From contig FONB01000006.1 of assembly GCA_900112785.1 (NCBI GenBank), positions 124,001-188,000 of the forward strand: a stretch of 64,000 bases of DNA. The letters run 5' to 3'. Below are positions 17,310 to 26,913 of the stretch, one piece after another. The notes beneath the pieces were generated by a model. That model saw only the letters and a list, made by a program, of their open reading frames with translations, had not been told where the DNA came from and ran no database searches. This stretch comes from Phytobacter palmae. GTDB taxonomy: Bacteria; Pseudomonadota; Gammaproteobacteria; Enterobacterales; Enterobacteriaceae. Position 1 is the stretch's first letter, and every line of letters starts with the position of its first letter. Made by a program: the position numbers and the translations under genes.

Positions 17310-18485
17310 TTGTAACCTCATTGTTAGCTTTGTGTGAAGTTTCCGTTTTTTATTATCATGAGTTTCAGAGTGAGGCAACAAATTCTATTGAGTAACAAAA
17401 GAAATGAAGGGGAAATAAACATTCCCCGGATACCTCTTTAACAGCTTAATCCTTTGTTTTATTTATAAACTCCTCTCATTAAATTTTATTTCATGGATCA
17501 AAAATAGTTTAAGGCGGCTAAACTATAAGATATTAGAATTGTCAGGTTTTGTTGAAAAACATTGGAACATTTGCGATTGCACCCCTCTGATATGACCTGC
17601 TGCCCATTGATTAAGGCACCGATATGTAAGCCATGTTTTTATAAAACGGCTAACTTCCCAACATTGCTCATAGCGGACATGCCACTCTACAGCCCAGCCA
17701 GGAATCAGGTGTGAACATTTATTCAGGAGCAATAGACTTTTCTTCTCTCTTTTCCCCGGAAATGCACGTTCAGAACAGGTGAACCTTCCCCGTTAACGTC
17801 GAATGTTTTAATAATCGCAAAATAACTTAGCAGTACGCGCTGCCGGAGAGGACTGAATGTCCCGCGCACAGCGGGGAAAGGGTGAACATGACGGTGGCAG
17901 CTTTCCTTGCCGGCGAGGCAGCCCGGCTACCGTGAGGGCATGGTACTTTCTGTCTGCCGATGACCGGACAGCGGAGCGCAGCGACAGCCTCACAGTGGCA
18001 ACAGTATGGATGTTCCGACCAGCCTGACAGGGATTTGCTCCACTTTGTGGCTGAGGTTTATCCTGACGGCTTAACATCGCGCTCAGCGAAGAGGGAGGCA
18101 TCGTTCTGATTCATTGCGCGGCAAGGTAAGGATGGACAATGAAGGGAAAGCGCCATGGAGCAACTTTTTCCCCGAAAATGTAAGTCAATGACATGTAACT
18201 TGTCATGATAGTGACGCCTGGAACACATCATGCCCTTTGCTGGTATACGTTTGTTATCCCTAACAAAAAGGATTGCTTTGCGGGTGGGAGTGAAGTCTGC
18301 TGGCTCGCAATTTCTGGCCCGGTTCGATAGAGAAGGATATAAACGCTTCCAGTAATTTAAAGTACTGGTGCCTAAAGTTGCTTGCCAGGATCAGTTAACC
18401 TGCTCCCTGTAGAATAATGAACCGTCCTGAATGGAGATGCGGCAAGAAATAGCCACATAAAGGGGGGTGCCCCCCCCCCTTATAT
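17310..18485. other. Gene-poor stretch between lipoprotein and ars operon
   Basis: About 1.1 kb without a convincing gene. Base composition changes sharply. It is AT-rich to about 17820, then GC-rich to about 18170 with palindromic pieces, then mixed. A minus-strand frame at 17523-17732 and another at 17808-18101 are open but show no family features. The dyad ATGACA/TGTCAT lies at 18188-18206. The mosaic look suggests overlapping insertion and deletion scars. Confidence 0.5.
18462..18481. terminator. G6/C10 hairpin after arsC
   Basis: GGGGGG (18462-18467) faces a run of ten C (18470-18479) just past the arsC stop codon. On the minus strand it reads G-run, CA, CCCCCC, TTTA. This is a very stable stem with a short T stretch and the likely end of the ars transcript. 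The homopolymer is prone to length change. Confidence 0.55.
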
Positions 18486-18911
18486 TTATTTCAGTCGTTT
18501 ACCTGCATCATCAACGACTTTCTCACCATCTTCTTTATTGAAGGCACCTTTCTGTGCATCCGGAAGGATATCCAGAACGACCTCAGAAGGACGGCAAAGT
18601 TTGGTTCCCAGCGGAGTCACAACAACAGGACGATTAATCAGAATCGGATGCTGTACCATAAAGTCGATTAACTGGTCATCAGTAAATGTATTTTCTGCGA
18701 GCCCCAGTGTTTCATAAGGCTCAACATTTTTACGCAGCAATGACTGTACCGTAATCCCCATATCCGCAATAAGTTTGATCAGTTCATCGCGAGACGGTGG
18801 ATTTTCAAGGTAATGAATGATGGTCGGTTCATTACCACTGTTGCGGATCATTTCCAGCGTATTACGCGACGTGCCGCAGGCCGGGTTATGATAAATCGTG
18901 ATATTGCTCAT
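18486..18911 (-). CDS. arsC: Arsenate reductase (glutaredoxin-dependent)
   Basis: A 141-residue ArsC of the plasmid R773/E. coli type, which reduces arsenate to arsenite with glutathione and glutaredoxin. The nucleophile is C12 in HNPACGTSRNTL, and the arginines expected around residues 60, 94 and 107 are present in LLRKN, INRPV and LCRPSE. The length equals the family norm. It is the last gene of the arsRDABC operon, 12 bp after arsB. Its product arsenite is exported by ArsAB encoded just upstream. Confidence 0.96.
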   Translation of the reverse strand: MSNITIYHNPACGTSRNTLEMIRNSGNEPTIIHYLENPPSRDELIKLIADMGITVQSLLRKNVEPYETLGLAENTFTDDQLIDFMVQHPILINRPVVVTPLGTKLCRPSEVVLDILPDAQKGAFNKEDGEKVVDDAGKRLK

Positions 18912-18923
18912 ATCAGTATCTCA

Positions 18924-20213
18924 TTACAAAGTGAAAGAGAGACGTAGCGCCAGCGCGGCCAGCGTTACAAACAGTACAGGCAGAGTCATAATGATCCCGG
19001 TGCGGAAATAATAGCCCCAGGTAATTGTCATACTCTTCTGTGAAAGTACATGTAGCCAGAGCAGCGTTGCCAGGCTACCAATAGGTGTAATTTTCGGCCC
19101 CAGATCGCAGCCAATCACATTGGCGTAGATCATCGCCTCTTTGATAACACCGGTTGCGGTGCTGCCATCAATAGAGAGTGCGCCAACCAGCACGGTCGGC
19201 ATGTTGTTCATGATGGAAGAGAGGAAAGCTGTGAGGAAGCCAGTACCAAAGGTCGCGGCCCACAGACCTTTATCTGCCAGCACGTTCAGCACACCTGAAA
19301 GGTAATCCGTTAGCCCGGCGTTGCGTAGACCATACACTACCAGATACATCCCCAGCGAGAAGATGACGATCTGCCAGGGCGCACCGCGCAGCACTTTACC
19401 GGTGTTAATGGCATGGCCTCGTTTAGCGACTGCAAACAAAATTACAGCTCCAACCGCCGCAATCGCACTAACGGGAATACCGAGCGGCTCAAGGACGAAG
19501 AAACCAACCAGCAGAAGAATTAAAACTATCCAGCCGGTACGGAACGTAGCCGGATCTTTAATGGCTTTTGCCGGTGTTTTAAGGAGAGCCAGGTCGTAAG
19601 TCGGCGGAATATCTTTGCGGAAGAAAAGATGCAGCATAACAAGAGTGGCAGCAATGGCTGCAATATCGACCGGCACCATAACAGACGCATATTCGGTGAA
19701 GCCCAGTCCGAAGAAGTCTGCAGAAACAATATTCACCAGGTTCGACACGATAAGCGGCAGACTGGCTGTATCGGCAATAAACCCGGCGGCCATAACGAAT
19801 GCCAGTGTCGTGCCTTTGCTGAACCCTAATGCCAGCAGCATGGCAATGACTATCGGCGTCAGAATAAGTGCCGCACCATCGTTGGCAAACAGTGCCGCCA
19901 CCGCTGCGCCGAGTAAGACGATCCAGGTAAAGAGCAAACGACCACGACCATTCCCCCAACGAGATACGTGCAGCGCCGCCCATTCGAAAAAACCGGACTC
20001 ATCAAGCAGCAGGCTGATAATAATCACGGCAATAAACGTTGCTGTCGCGTTCCAGACAATATTCCACACCACAGGGATATCGCCTGTATGTATAACGCCC
20101 GAAATCAATGCCAGTCCCGCGCCAAGCGTCGCACTCCAGCCAATTCCTAATCCCTTCGGTTGCCAGATAACCAAAACAATGGTCAGGACAAAAATAGCGC
20201 CTGCCAGTAACAT
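18924..20213 (-). CDS. arsB: Arsenite/antimonite efflux membrane protein
   Basis: ArsB is the inner-membrane channel for As(III) and Sb(III), working alone or with the ArsA ATPase. The protein has 429 residues, the exact size of R773 ArsB, with about 12 hydrophobic segments beginning [17 protein letters not shown]. Typical segments are [18 protein letters not shown] and [14 protein letters not shown]. The frame is open to 20339, but the ATG at 20213 follows AGGAGG by 4 bases and gives the canonical N-terminus. It lies 46 bp downstream of arsA. Confidence 0.96.
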   Translation of the reverse strand: MLLAGAIFVLTIVLVIWQPKGLGIGWSATLGAGLALISGVIHTGDIPVVWNIVWNATATFIAVIIISLLLDESGFFEWAALHVSRWGNGRGRLLFTWIVLLGAAVAALFANDGAALILTPIVIAMLLALGFSKGTTLAFVMAAGFIADTASLPLIVSNLVNIVSADFFGLGFTEYASVMVPVDIAAIAATLVMLHLFFRKDIPPTYDLALLKTPAKAIKDPATFRTGWIVLILLLVGFFVLEPLGIPVSAIAAVGAVILFAVAKRGHAINTGKVLRGAPWQIVIFSLGMYLVVYGLRNAGLTDYLSGVLNVLADKGLWAATFGTGFLTAFLSSIMNNMPTVLVGALSIDGSTATGVIKEAMIYANVIGCDLGPKITPIGSLATLLWLHVLSQKSMTITWGYYFRTGIIMTLPVLFVTLAALALRLSFTL

Positions 20214-20259
20214 ACATCCTCCTGACAGAGCGGCTCTGCCGCCCTGTATAAATAAAAAA

Positions 20260-22011
20260 TCAACTCGCCAACTCTCTGAGTTTTTCGATGCCCGTAGGCT
20301 CTGATGCCAGCACCGGTACAAGTGCGACACGACTGGCAAGCTGGTGTTTTACAGCCTCAATCTGAGGTAATTCCTGCCGCGCTCGCTGGCAAAGCAGTGG
20401 TGAGTGAGTATCCGCAATGGACAGGCTGTTATTGATAATCCAGCCCCAGGGGTGAATCCCCGCTCTTTTCAGATCGGCCTGCAGGTTTAAAGCCTCCAGC
20501 ACAGGTGTGGTTTCCGCAAGCGTAACCAGTAGTACTTTGGTTCGTTCCGGGTCCTGAAGCTGCATCATTGGCGTAGTAAAGTGGCCATTATTCCCCATCT
20601 TCTTAGCAATCTCGCGGTGGTAAGCTCCGGTCGCATCCAGTAAGAGCAGAGTGTGCCCTGTGGGAGCCGTATCCATAACAACAAATCGCTTACCCGCCTC
20701 ACGAATCACCCGGGAAAAGGCCTGGAAGACGGCAATTTCTTCGGTGCAGGGAGAGCGTAAATTCTCTTCCAGTAGCCGTCTGCCTGCTTCGTCCAGAGCT
20801 CTTCCCTTCGTCTCAAGAACATGCTGGCGATAGCGTTCAGTTTCATCATGTGGATTAATTCTGCTGACCTGCAGGTTATTCAGGCTACCGTTGAGCGTTG
20901 TGCCGAGGTGCGCGGCGGGATCTGAGGTGGTGAGATGCACATCAAAACCCATATCCGCCAGCCTGACGGCAATGGCAGCAGCCATCGTGGTTTTCCCTAC
21001 GCCACCTTTACCCATCAGCATAATCAGGCCGTGTTCACTGCGAGCGATATCATTGACCAGGCCAGAGAGCGATAAGTTTTCAGGCGTGTACTGGATGTTC
21101 GTTACCGAGTGCGGTAATGGCTCAGAACGGGTATCCAGCAGTCCCTTCAATGCAGTCACTCCAACCATATTGACTGGCTGGAGTAACAAGGTATCTGTGG
21201 GTAGCTCAGATAAACCGGCAGGAAGATTTGCCAGTACCTCCTGCTCACGTTGCCATATCGCAGCGGCCAGGGCGTCACGTTCTGCTTCGGCTTTAGGCAG
21301 CACACCATTAATAACCAGATACTGGCTTTTCAGGCCAATCGCCGCCAGTTCTTCATGGGTACGGGCGACTTCCTGCAGCGTTGATTTTTGCAATCGTGCA
21401 ACCAGAACCAGCCGGGTACATTCGGGATCAGATAACGCCTCAACCGCATGGGCATACTGCTCGCGCTGCTTTTGCAGCCCTGCCATTGGGCCGAGACAGG
21501 AAGCACCATCCGGATTACTTTCAATGAAGCTGCTCCAGGCTCCGGGAAGCTGGAGAAGCCGGATAGTGTGGCCCGTTGGGGCAGTATCAAAAATGATGTG
21601 ATCAAAGCGGCTCAGCAAAGAAATATCCGTCAGTAAGCCCGTGAACTCATCGAACGCCGCAATTTCCGTGGTACAGGCTCCTGAAAGCTGCTCGCTGATA
21701 CTGTTAACAACGTCATCAGGCAGAAGACCTTTGATAGGATCAACGATTCTGGCGCGGTATTGCCGGGCAGCTTCCTGCGGATCGATCTCCAGTGCGGAAA
21801 GGCCAGGAACTGCTGTCACAGGGCGAATCGTGTTACCGATAGCCTGATCGAACACCTGGCCGACGTTAGAAGCCGGGTCAGTACTGACAAGCAGAACACG
21901 TTTGCCCTGCTCTGCCAGGCGTATAGCCGTTGCGCAGGAAAGAGAGGTTTTTCCCACACCTCCCTTACCGGTAAAAAACAGGTAAGGCGGTATATTCTGT
22001 AAGAATTTCAT
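20260..22011 (-). CDS. arsA: Arsenite-stimulated ATPase subunit
   Basis: ArsA energises ArsB. It has 583 residues, the standard length, in two homologous halves. Each half has a P-loop, [11 protein letters not shown] near residue 15 and [11 protein letters not shown] near residue 334, and each has a DTAPTGHT signal-transduction motif. The three metal-binding cysteines are in SGACTTE, GASCLGP and RSPCTEE. The ATG at 22011 has AGGAGG 4 bases upstream; the open frame reaches 22035 without homology. It follows arsD by 17 bp. Confidence 0.96.
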   Translation of the reverse strand: MKFLQNIPPYLFFTGKGGVGKTSLSCATAIRLAEQGKRVLLVSTDPASNVGQVFDQAIGNTIRPVTAVPGLSALEIDPQEAARQYRARIVDPIKGLLPDDVVNSISEQLSGACTTEIAAFDEFTGLLTDISLLSRFDHIIFDTAPTGHTIRLLQLPGAWSSFIESNPDGASCLGPMAGLQKQREQYAHAVEALSDPECTRLVLVARLQKSTLQEVARTHEELAAIGLKSQYLVINGVLPKAEAERDALAAAIWQREQEVLANLPAGLSELPTDTLLLQPVNMVGVTALKGLLDTRSEPLPHSVTNIQYTPENLSLSGLVNDIARSEHGLIMLMGKGGVGKTTMAAAIAVRLADMGFDVHLTTSDPAAHLGTTLNGSLNNLQVSRINPHDETERYRQHVLETKGRALDEAGRRLLEENLRSPCTEEIAVFQAFSRVIREAGKRFVVMDTAPTGHTLLLLDATGAYHREIAKKMGNNGHFTTPMMQLQDPERTKVLLVTLAETTPVLEALNLQADLKRAGIHPWGWIINNSLSIADTHSPLLCQRARQELPQIEAVKHQLASRVALVPVLASEPTGIEKLRELAS

Positions 22012-22028
22012 ATGTCCTCCTGACATAC

Positions 22029-22391
22029 TCAGCAACAGGAAGTATTACCACCACAGCAGCTGGTGGGAGCTAACCCTACCTTCTCCAGCGGAATACCGAA
22101 CCAGCGAGCCAGCTCTGCGCGTTTTGGGTATCGCCCTGCCATCACCGTTTCGCCATCCAGCAACAACAGCGGAAGCCCTTCTGCTCCTGACGCTTCGAGA
22201 AATAATTTTGCTTTCTCATTCTGAACGAAGCTCATGGGTTGCTGCGCCAGATTGTACCGTTCAACCTGTACGCCACGTCCTTTCAGCCATTGCACATCAG
22301 CGGAGAAATCAACCAGAACCTGATCGACATCCGAGCCACATACGCCGGTACTGCAACACATTGCCGGGTCAAACACGGTTAACGTTTTCAT
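22029..22391 (-). CDS. arsD: ArsD arsenic metallochaperone
   Basis: ArsD hands arsenite to ArsA and is a weak repressor. It is a 120-residue protein with the vicinal cysteine pairs C12-C13 and the conserved C18 in AMCCSTGVC. The C-terminal pairs C112-C113 and C119-C120 in SCCGGNTSCC are also present. The full set of metal sites is intact. The open frame reaches 22400, but MKTLTVFDPAM is the conserved N-terminus. Its presence makes this the five-gene arsRDABC type usually seen on plasmids and islands. Confidence 0.95.
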   Translation of the reverse strand: MKTLTVFDPAMCCSTGVCGSDVDQVLVDFSADVQWLKGRGVQVERYNLAQQPMSFVQNEKAKLFLEASGAEGLPLLLLDGETVMAGRYPKRAELARWFGIPLEKVGLAPTSCCGGNTSCC

Positions 22392-22438
22392 TCTGCACAC
22401 CTCACATTCGAAAAATCATATATGTTCAGGCAAATTTT

Positions 22439-22789
22439 TTAGATGCAAATAGCTTTACCGCTACCAGAGCAGTTTGCCGATGCCAGCTTGCGGGCGATGG
22501 CCTGTACGTCGTCCTGTTGGCTTAACCAGGCTTGCTCAATGACATGAGCAGCCCAGGAAGGAATATGCGGGGACAGACGGTAGTGAACCCATTTGCCCTG
22601 TTTGCGATCCAGCAACAGCCCATTTTCCCGAAGCATCGCCAGGTGGCGTGAGATCTTCGGCTGCGACTGATTCAGCGCTGTGCAAAGATCGCAGACGCAC
22701 AGCTCTCCCATCTCCCTGAGCAGTAACACGATGCCAAGACGAGTTTCATCGGACAGGTTTTTGAAAAGCTGCAGGGTTGTTAGTGGCAT
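22439..22789 (-). CDS. arsR: ArsR-family arsenite-responsive repressor
   Basis: A 116-residue SmtB/ArsR winged-helix repressor that leaves DNA when As(III) or Sb(III) binds. The metal site ELCVCDLC and the recognition helix QSQPKISRHLAMLRENGLL are present. The ATG at 22789 follows AGGAGG by 4 bases; the frame is open to 22813. It is the first gene of the ars operon and should control it from the region just upstream. The 47-bp gap to arsD is normal for this operon type. Confidence 0.95.
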   Translation of the reverse strand: MPLTTLQLFKNLSDETRLGIVLLLREMGELCVCDLCTALNQSQPKISRHLAMLRENGLLLDRKQGKWVHYRLSPHIPSWAAHVIEQAWLSQQDDVQAIARKLASANCSGSGKAICI

Positions 22790-22900
22790 TACTCCTCCTT
22801 CTCGCTCAGGCACAGGATATCCTTCAGCGCCAGAAAATCAATAACACATATGGTAATTCGAATGTATAGTGATTTACAGTCAAAGCAAGCCTATCGCAGA
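22790..22900 (-). promoter_or_regulatory. ars promoter/operator region
   Basis: The minus strand has TTGACT (22878-22883), a good -35, about 95 bp before the arsR ATG. An AT-rich stretch with the imperfect dyad ACATTCGAATTACCATATGT follows, in the place where ArsR usually binds. No strong -10 at 17-bp spacing is evident. The assignment is by position and weak symmetry. Confidence 0.4.
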
Positions 22901-23240
22901 GTCAATGGCGATAGGCGCTCCAGATATAGGGCCTTGTACGTAAGCGTAAACATAAATATTCGCCGACGATAATAAAGATGAGAATGGAATCAAAACAATC
23001 ATTAAGCAACTGACTGGCCTGTAAGCCTGTGTGCATAAGGAGTGTTGAAAGTAAGTAAAAAATCAATGAGTGTAAATCCAGCCATAAAGACAATGGTGGC
23101 AAAGATAACCATCCCTTCTTTTCTAACGCAATCAGTGTGAATTTATGAGAAAATCCTTGTTTTCATAAAGATAAATATGAAATAACAATAATTAAATTTC
23201 TTGCTAATAATTCATTAAAAGAAAACTTCTTTGTGAATAT
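22901..23240. other. Gene-free stretch upstream of the ars promoter
   Basis: About 340 AT-rich bases between the ars promoter and the LysR remnant. Short open frames exist on both strands, but none shows a ribosome binding site with protein-like composition. The last ~80 bases are very AT-rich, and composition changes abruptly at about 23240 where the GC-rich remnant begins. That suggests a junction. Confidence 0.45.
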
Positions 23241-23666
23241 TCGGTTGTCCGCCGCGTCGGCAATACCTCCCTAATCTGTGCGGGCTCCCGCCACTATTTC
23301 GCCCAATATGGCATACCCGGTACGCCCGCCGATCTCATCGAACACAACTGCCTGGTCTATGGCGAGATGACGGAGTGGTCATTCACAGGACCAGCAGGCC
23401 GATTCAGCGTCCCCGTCAGCGGAAACCTCTCGTCGAATAGTGCCGAAACCATTCTGGCAGGTGTGCAGGCGGGTGTGGGGATTGGTATGTTTTACCGGGC
23501 ATCGCTTGTGGAAGCGTTGAAGCATGCCGATGTGATCACGGTGCTGGATGAGTTCGTCAATGAGAACCAGGACGTCAATCTTGTCTGGCCAAAGCGTCGG
23601 TTCATTTCCACCCGCGTGCGGCTCGCGACAGATTTTTTTACGCAGAAACTCCCGCTACGTATCTAG
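23241..23666 (+). pseudogene. 5'-truncated LysR-family regulator remnant
   Basis: One frame encodes the last ~140 residues of a LysR effector-binding domain: AGSRHYFAQYGIPGTPADLI, HNCLVYGEMTEW, then AGVQAGVGIGMFYRASLVEA and VNLVWPKRRFISTRVR near the end. The DNA-binding domain and half of the sensor domain are missing, and the sequence begins abruptly in GC-rich DNA after an AT-rich stretch. An ATG at 23367 could start a 99-residue piece, but it would have no regulator function. It is a deletion scar. Confidence 0.75.
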
Positions 23667-24020
23667 CCAAAAAATCGCATTACCAGCGGCAGCGATGGCA
23701 ACATCTTTGTTGATGTTGCAACAACCCATCGCTTTAGCGGTGCCAAAGCAGCACAGGCAAAACGAGATATGCGAGGTGTGACAGGAAGTTTGGACTTCCG
23801 CGCCTCGCTCAGAGCAGACATGATGGTAATGCAGTCTGTCTGCCGCGTGTCAGGAGCGGAAGTTGCAAATAATGGAATATCTTTATAAAGGAGACATTCA
23901 AACCGTTACAATACCAACTATATGTTTTAATTGATTAATGTGGTTTGTGAATAAAAATATATTCGCAGTTTAAAATATGTACTACTCTGAATATATGTTG
24001 TTAACCGTGAGTAATGACTT

Positions 24021-24560
24021 ATGGACCTTTCAGCAAAACCAGAACAACTTAAAATATCCGATTTTCAAAACATTGAGGTTAAAAAATCTGAAAGCCAACT
24101 ATTAACTTCGCAGACAATCGAAACCATGAGTACATTTCCTGTCTGGGACGTTAATAAAAATAGTAAAATTTTTATTTTTAGCCTTTCATGTGGTGATTCT
24201 GTTGATAGATATATAAACGATATACTACCCAGGGTACAAAAGAAAGAACCATTCCTTTTGGCTAATATGCTAAGACATGACCATGATCTCAATGTTTGGA
24301 CGCGAGTATTTAAACTTAATTACCATTACAGAATGGTACTGATAAACAAAATATTTCAGGACTCCTATAAGAGAGGAAAAAAATTTTCCATGCAAAGTAT
24401 TCATAAAGTAATTGATGAATATCTGTCGTCCGTGCCTCTCGCTCAGGTATATTCTGGATACGACACGAAGAAGGCCGCCTTGTCAGGTATCCTGACCAGT
24501 GTTGCCTTAAGGGAAATTTATAATGTAACTACCACCCCAGTTGTGACAGGACTTAAGTGA
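24021..24560 (+). CDS. Hypothetical protein, first gene of an AT-rich two-gene unit
   Basis: A 179-residue protein of low GC, unlike its surroundings. It has no signal peptide or membrane helix. The polar N-terminus (MDLSAKPEQLKISDFQNIEV) is followed by a mixed segment with FIFSLSCGDSVDRYINDIL and a helical, basic middle (FKLNYHYRMVLINKIFQDSY). Two cysteines at most are seen. Only a weak GTGAG ribosome binding site precedes the ATG. The next gene starts 10 bp downstream, so the two are co-transcribed. I do not recognise a family. It could be a cytoplasmic partner, maturation factor or antitoxin-like protein for the exported small protein (inference). Confidence 0.65.
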   Translation: MDLSAKPEQLKISDFQNIEVKKSESQLLTSQTIETMSTFPVWDVNKNSKIFIFSLSCGDSVDRYINDILPRVQKKEPFLLANMLRHDHDLNVWTRVFKLNYHYRMVLINKIFQDSYKRGKKFSMQSIHKVIDEYLSSVPLAQVYSGYDTKKAALSGILTSVALREIYNVTTTPVVTGLK

Positions 24561-24570
24561 GGTATTCCAA

Positions 24571-24849
24571 ATGGAAATTTCACGTAGAGAATTTGTTTTA
24601 TCAGCATTTACTTTAGCTTTCATTTCGGTTTACCCTAAACTGTCATATGCATGCGATGTTTCTTCTGCGCTTGATAATATGAATCCCAAAACTAAAGCTT
24701 TACTTGGAATGGTTACTGCGGGGCTTGTTATAGCGTTCTTCCCTGAATCAGTTCCTGTGGCTATTATTGTCGGCGCTATGGCATACAGCATAACGAAGTT
24801 TTCAGAATCAGAAAAAGTAGGAAACATTCTCTGTGGTTCTTTGAACTAA
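24571..24849 (+). CDS. Small protein with twin-arginine signal peptide
   Basis: A 92-residue protein whose N-terminus, EISRREFVLSAFTLAF, matches the Tat consensus S-R-R-x-F-L. A hydrophobic run and a possible signal peptidase I site after SYA (residue 27) follow. The mature part of ~65 residues would begin with C28 and end near a second Cys, C88, so a disulphide is possible. It holds a hydrophobic segment (MVTAGLVIAFF, VPVAIIVGAMAYSI) interrupted by PES. GAGG lies 8 bases before the ATG, overlapping the end of the upstream gene. Small, hydrophobic and exported, it resembles bacteriocin-like or membrane-acting peptides in general form only. No family recognised. Confidence 0.7.
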   Translation: MEISRREFVLSAFTLAFISVYPKLSYACDVSSALDNMNPKTKALLGMVTAGLVIAFFPESVPVAIIVGAMAYSITKFSESEKVGNILCGSLN

Positions 24850-25245
24850 TGACTTATTTGTGAACTCACTACAATAACACTACGTTAAATCTTAAGTATT
24901 ATCTCCAAAAAGAAAGACAGAGTTTACGTAGCGCTGCAAAGACACAGAACTTTAAGTCGGGAGTAAGAACAGCATTCCGCGCCGAAGAGGGATCTGGCGC
25001 TCAGTTGTACGAAAACTCACGTCAGGGGATGGTAATACGATTGTAAAGAAAGATCTGATGAGGAGCCCTTCATGTGCTGCCGTTATCAGAGACGATTCGC
25101 TTTAAGAGAGTTTCTCGTAAATGGTTAATATCCGCTTCTCGCTCTTAGCAGACCTGCTGAGTGCCGGAAGCGGACAATGATTATCTGAATGAACACGGCT
25201 GTTATGACAATTCTGGGTTACAAACAGGTAACTTCGGAAATGAGA
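24850..25245. other. Gene-free stretch
   Basis: About 400 bases after the Tat-signal gene without a supported gene, tRNA or terminator with a T-run. Composition shifts from AT-rich to mixed at about 24950, which may be the right border of the transferred two-gene unit. Confidence 0.4.
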
Positions 25246-25557
25246 TTAAAGCGGTGAGATATCCTCAACAATATGCTGGAAAACGTAAGGGTCAGAAAGC
25301 AATTCAAACTCCTCGTCATCCGGGTAAGTGACTGCCACATGATAGTTTTCTCCGGCAAATGCCTTCACCGACTGTAGATCCTGCCAGTAAGTAGCCAGAA
25401 AAAAATGTTCCCAGCCACCCTGAGTCTCCCTGCGAACGAACGCGCCTTTGTTCCCCGAAATGCTTTTTGAATGCTCTACCCCCGTTTTCTCAAGGTGCTT
25501 TGCAAAGCCTTCCGCATGTTTCAGTGGAACACAACCGTGCCAGGTTCTTACAATCAT
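25246..25557 (-). CDS. Antibiotic-biosynthesis-monooxygenase (ABM) domain protein
   Basis: A 103-residue single-domain protein of the dimeric alpha/beta-barrel ABM type: MIVRTWHGCVPL, then GWEHFFLATYWQDLQSVKAF and NYHVAVTYPDDEEF. The pattern of a first strand ending in HG, a W near the centre and a tail with VEDI is usual for these proteins. Members are small oxygenases or haem/quinol-handling proteins, and many have no assigned substrate. GAGGGA lies 6 bases before the ATG at 25557; the frame is open to 25593. It stands near oxidoreductase/regulator pairs and may share an electrophile- or quinone-stress role (inference). Confidence 0.72.
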   Translation of the reverse strand: MIVRTWHGCVPLKHAEGFAKHLEKTGVEHSKSISGNKGAFVRRETQGGWEHFFLATYWQDLQSVKAFAGENYHVAVTYPDDEEFELLSDPYVFQHIVEDISPL

Positions 25558-25915
25558 CAGATTTCCCTCTGGTATGGATAAAGATATAACCATACCACCG
25601 AAGGAATCTCATGGTGGAGTTAACGAGGAGAATTTTCTTATTATCGAACACTTCTCGCTCCGCTCCCTTATTCCGTCCAACCTTCAGGTTCGGAAGTCTC
25701 GGTTCCGGCTTATGCAGCGCAAAACCGGCCAGCACAGTCGCCCCATGATGCCAAACAATTGAATCGGGCTTCCCTCTATCCATACTCAATCACGCCAGGG
25801 CTTTCTCACTGCTTTCAGACAAACCGTGCACATCAGCACTCATTGTGCAGCCCGGAATTGCAGGTTAATTCCCCAGACGTCGCGTCAGCGTGGCGACCGC
25901 GACCACCGCTGACGA
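25558..25915. other. Gene-free stretch with hairpin next to LysR stop
   Basis: About 360 bases with no supported gene. GTCAGCG-TGG and CCA-CCGCTGAC (25884-25913) form a GC-rich hairpin that abuts the stop codon of the minus-strand LysR gene. It has no T-run and is probably a 3'-end stabiliser. Confidence 0.4.
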
Positions 25916-26815
25916 TTAACCCTCCTGCTTTCGCCACCACCTGACATGGTCGACCAGGGCGCGCAGTTTGGGCGCCATATTTCGGCGTTGAGGAAAGTAA
26001 AGATAGAAGCCCGGAAAATAAGGAAGAAACGGGTCCAGCAATGAGATAAGTTGCCCTGTTTCAACAAAAGGTCTGAACGTATCCTCCGTGGCAAAGGTAA
26101 TCCCGCCACCGGCAAGCGCGAGCCGCAACATCAGGCGAATATCGTTCGTCGTTATCTGTGGTTCAATCGCCAGGTTGAAAGGTTCGCCCCCCTCCTCAAA
26201 TTCCCAGCGATAAGGGGCAACATCTTTGGCAGGACGCCAGCCGATACAGCGATGGTGGATCAATTCCCGGGGATGTACGGGTGCCTTATTCGCCGCCAGA
26301 TACGCGGGCGAAGCAACCGCCATTTCGCGTTGCTTACCGGTAAGCGGGACGGCAATCATATCCTTTTCGATCACCTCCCCTAGCCTTACGCCAGCATCAT
26401 AACCCGCCGCCACAATATCAAACTCTTCATCCGTCACGACAATATCAACCGTCACAGCTGGATTGGCTGCCGCAAACGAGGCGATCAGCGGACCGGAAAG
26501 GAACGCTTCGGCTATCGAGGTCACTGCGATCCGAAGGCATCCTCGCGGCATCGTGTCCGATGCCACTTCTTCGAAAGCCGCTTCAATACTCGATAACGGT
26601 GATGACAGGGATTCACGTAGCCTTTCTCCCGCTTCAGTCAGCGTTACTGAGCGCGTCGTTCGCATCACCAGCATTGTGCCGAATGCGTCCTCAAGCCGTC
26701 TTATTCCCTGGCTGACCGCCGATCGGGTGACGTCCAGGCGAGCCGCGGCGGCGCTGAAATTGCGCTCTTCTGCCACCGCGAGAAAAACAGGTAAAAGGTT
26801 AAGATCAATTTTCAT
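25916..26815 (-). CDS. LysR-family transcriptional regulator
   Basis: A 299-residue LysR protein. The helix-turn-helix is near residues 9-65 (FLAVAEERNFSAAAARLDVTRSAVSQGIRR) and a complete effector domain ends in FPGFYLYFPQRRNMAPKLRAL. It is of the same sub-group as the regulator at 10853-11746. It is divergent from the short-chain dehydrogenase gene at 26914, with 98 bp between the starts. LysR genes of this layout usually control the neighbour. Effector unknown. Confidence 0.9.
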   Translation of the reverse strand: MKIDLNLLPVFLAVAEERNFSAAAARLDVTRSAVSQGIRRLEDAFGTMLVMRTTRSVTLTEAGERLRESLSSPLSSIEAAFEEVASDTMPRGCLRIAVTSIAEAFLSGPLIASFAAANPAVTVDIVVTDEEFDIVAAGYDAGVRLGEVIEKDMIAVPLTGKQREMAVASPAYLAANKAPVHPRELIHHRCIGWRPAKDVAPYRWEFEEGGEPFNLAIEPQITTNDIRLMLRLALAGGGITFATEDTFRPFVETGQLISLLDPFLPYFPGFYLYFPQRRNMAPKLRALVDHVRWWRKQEG

Positions 26816-26913
26816 TGTTTAACATTGCTAACCAGTGAGTCCAATGAATGCAGGATACTGGAACCAATCGTTAAGTTCTATGATCGTTTCGAACTCAACG
26901 AAAGGAGCATGCT

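Noticed and set aside
17523..17732. 69-residue minus-strand frame with many Trp and Cys
   Set aside because: Unusual composition hints at a transposase scrap, but I could not match it to a family, so it is not called.
17808..18101. 97-residue minus-strand frame
   Set aside because: Low-complexity Ser/Pro/Arg composition in a GC-rich scar, no ribosome binding site.
19615..20304. 229-residue plus-strand frame opposite arsB
   Set aside because: Reverse frame of a membrane protein gene; no domain.
20891..21601. 236-residue plus-strand frame opposite arsA
   Set aside because: Ser/Arg-rich reverse frame of a conserved ATPase gene.
25490..25789. 99-residue minus-strand frame overlapping the ABM gene start
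   Set aside because: It overlaps the 5' end of the better-supported ABM gene in another frame and shows no domain.
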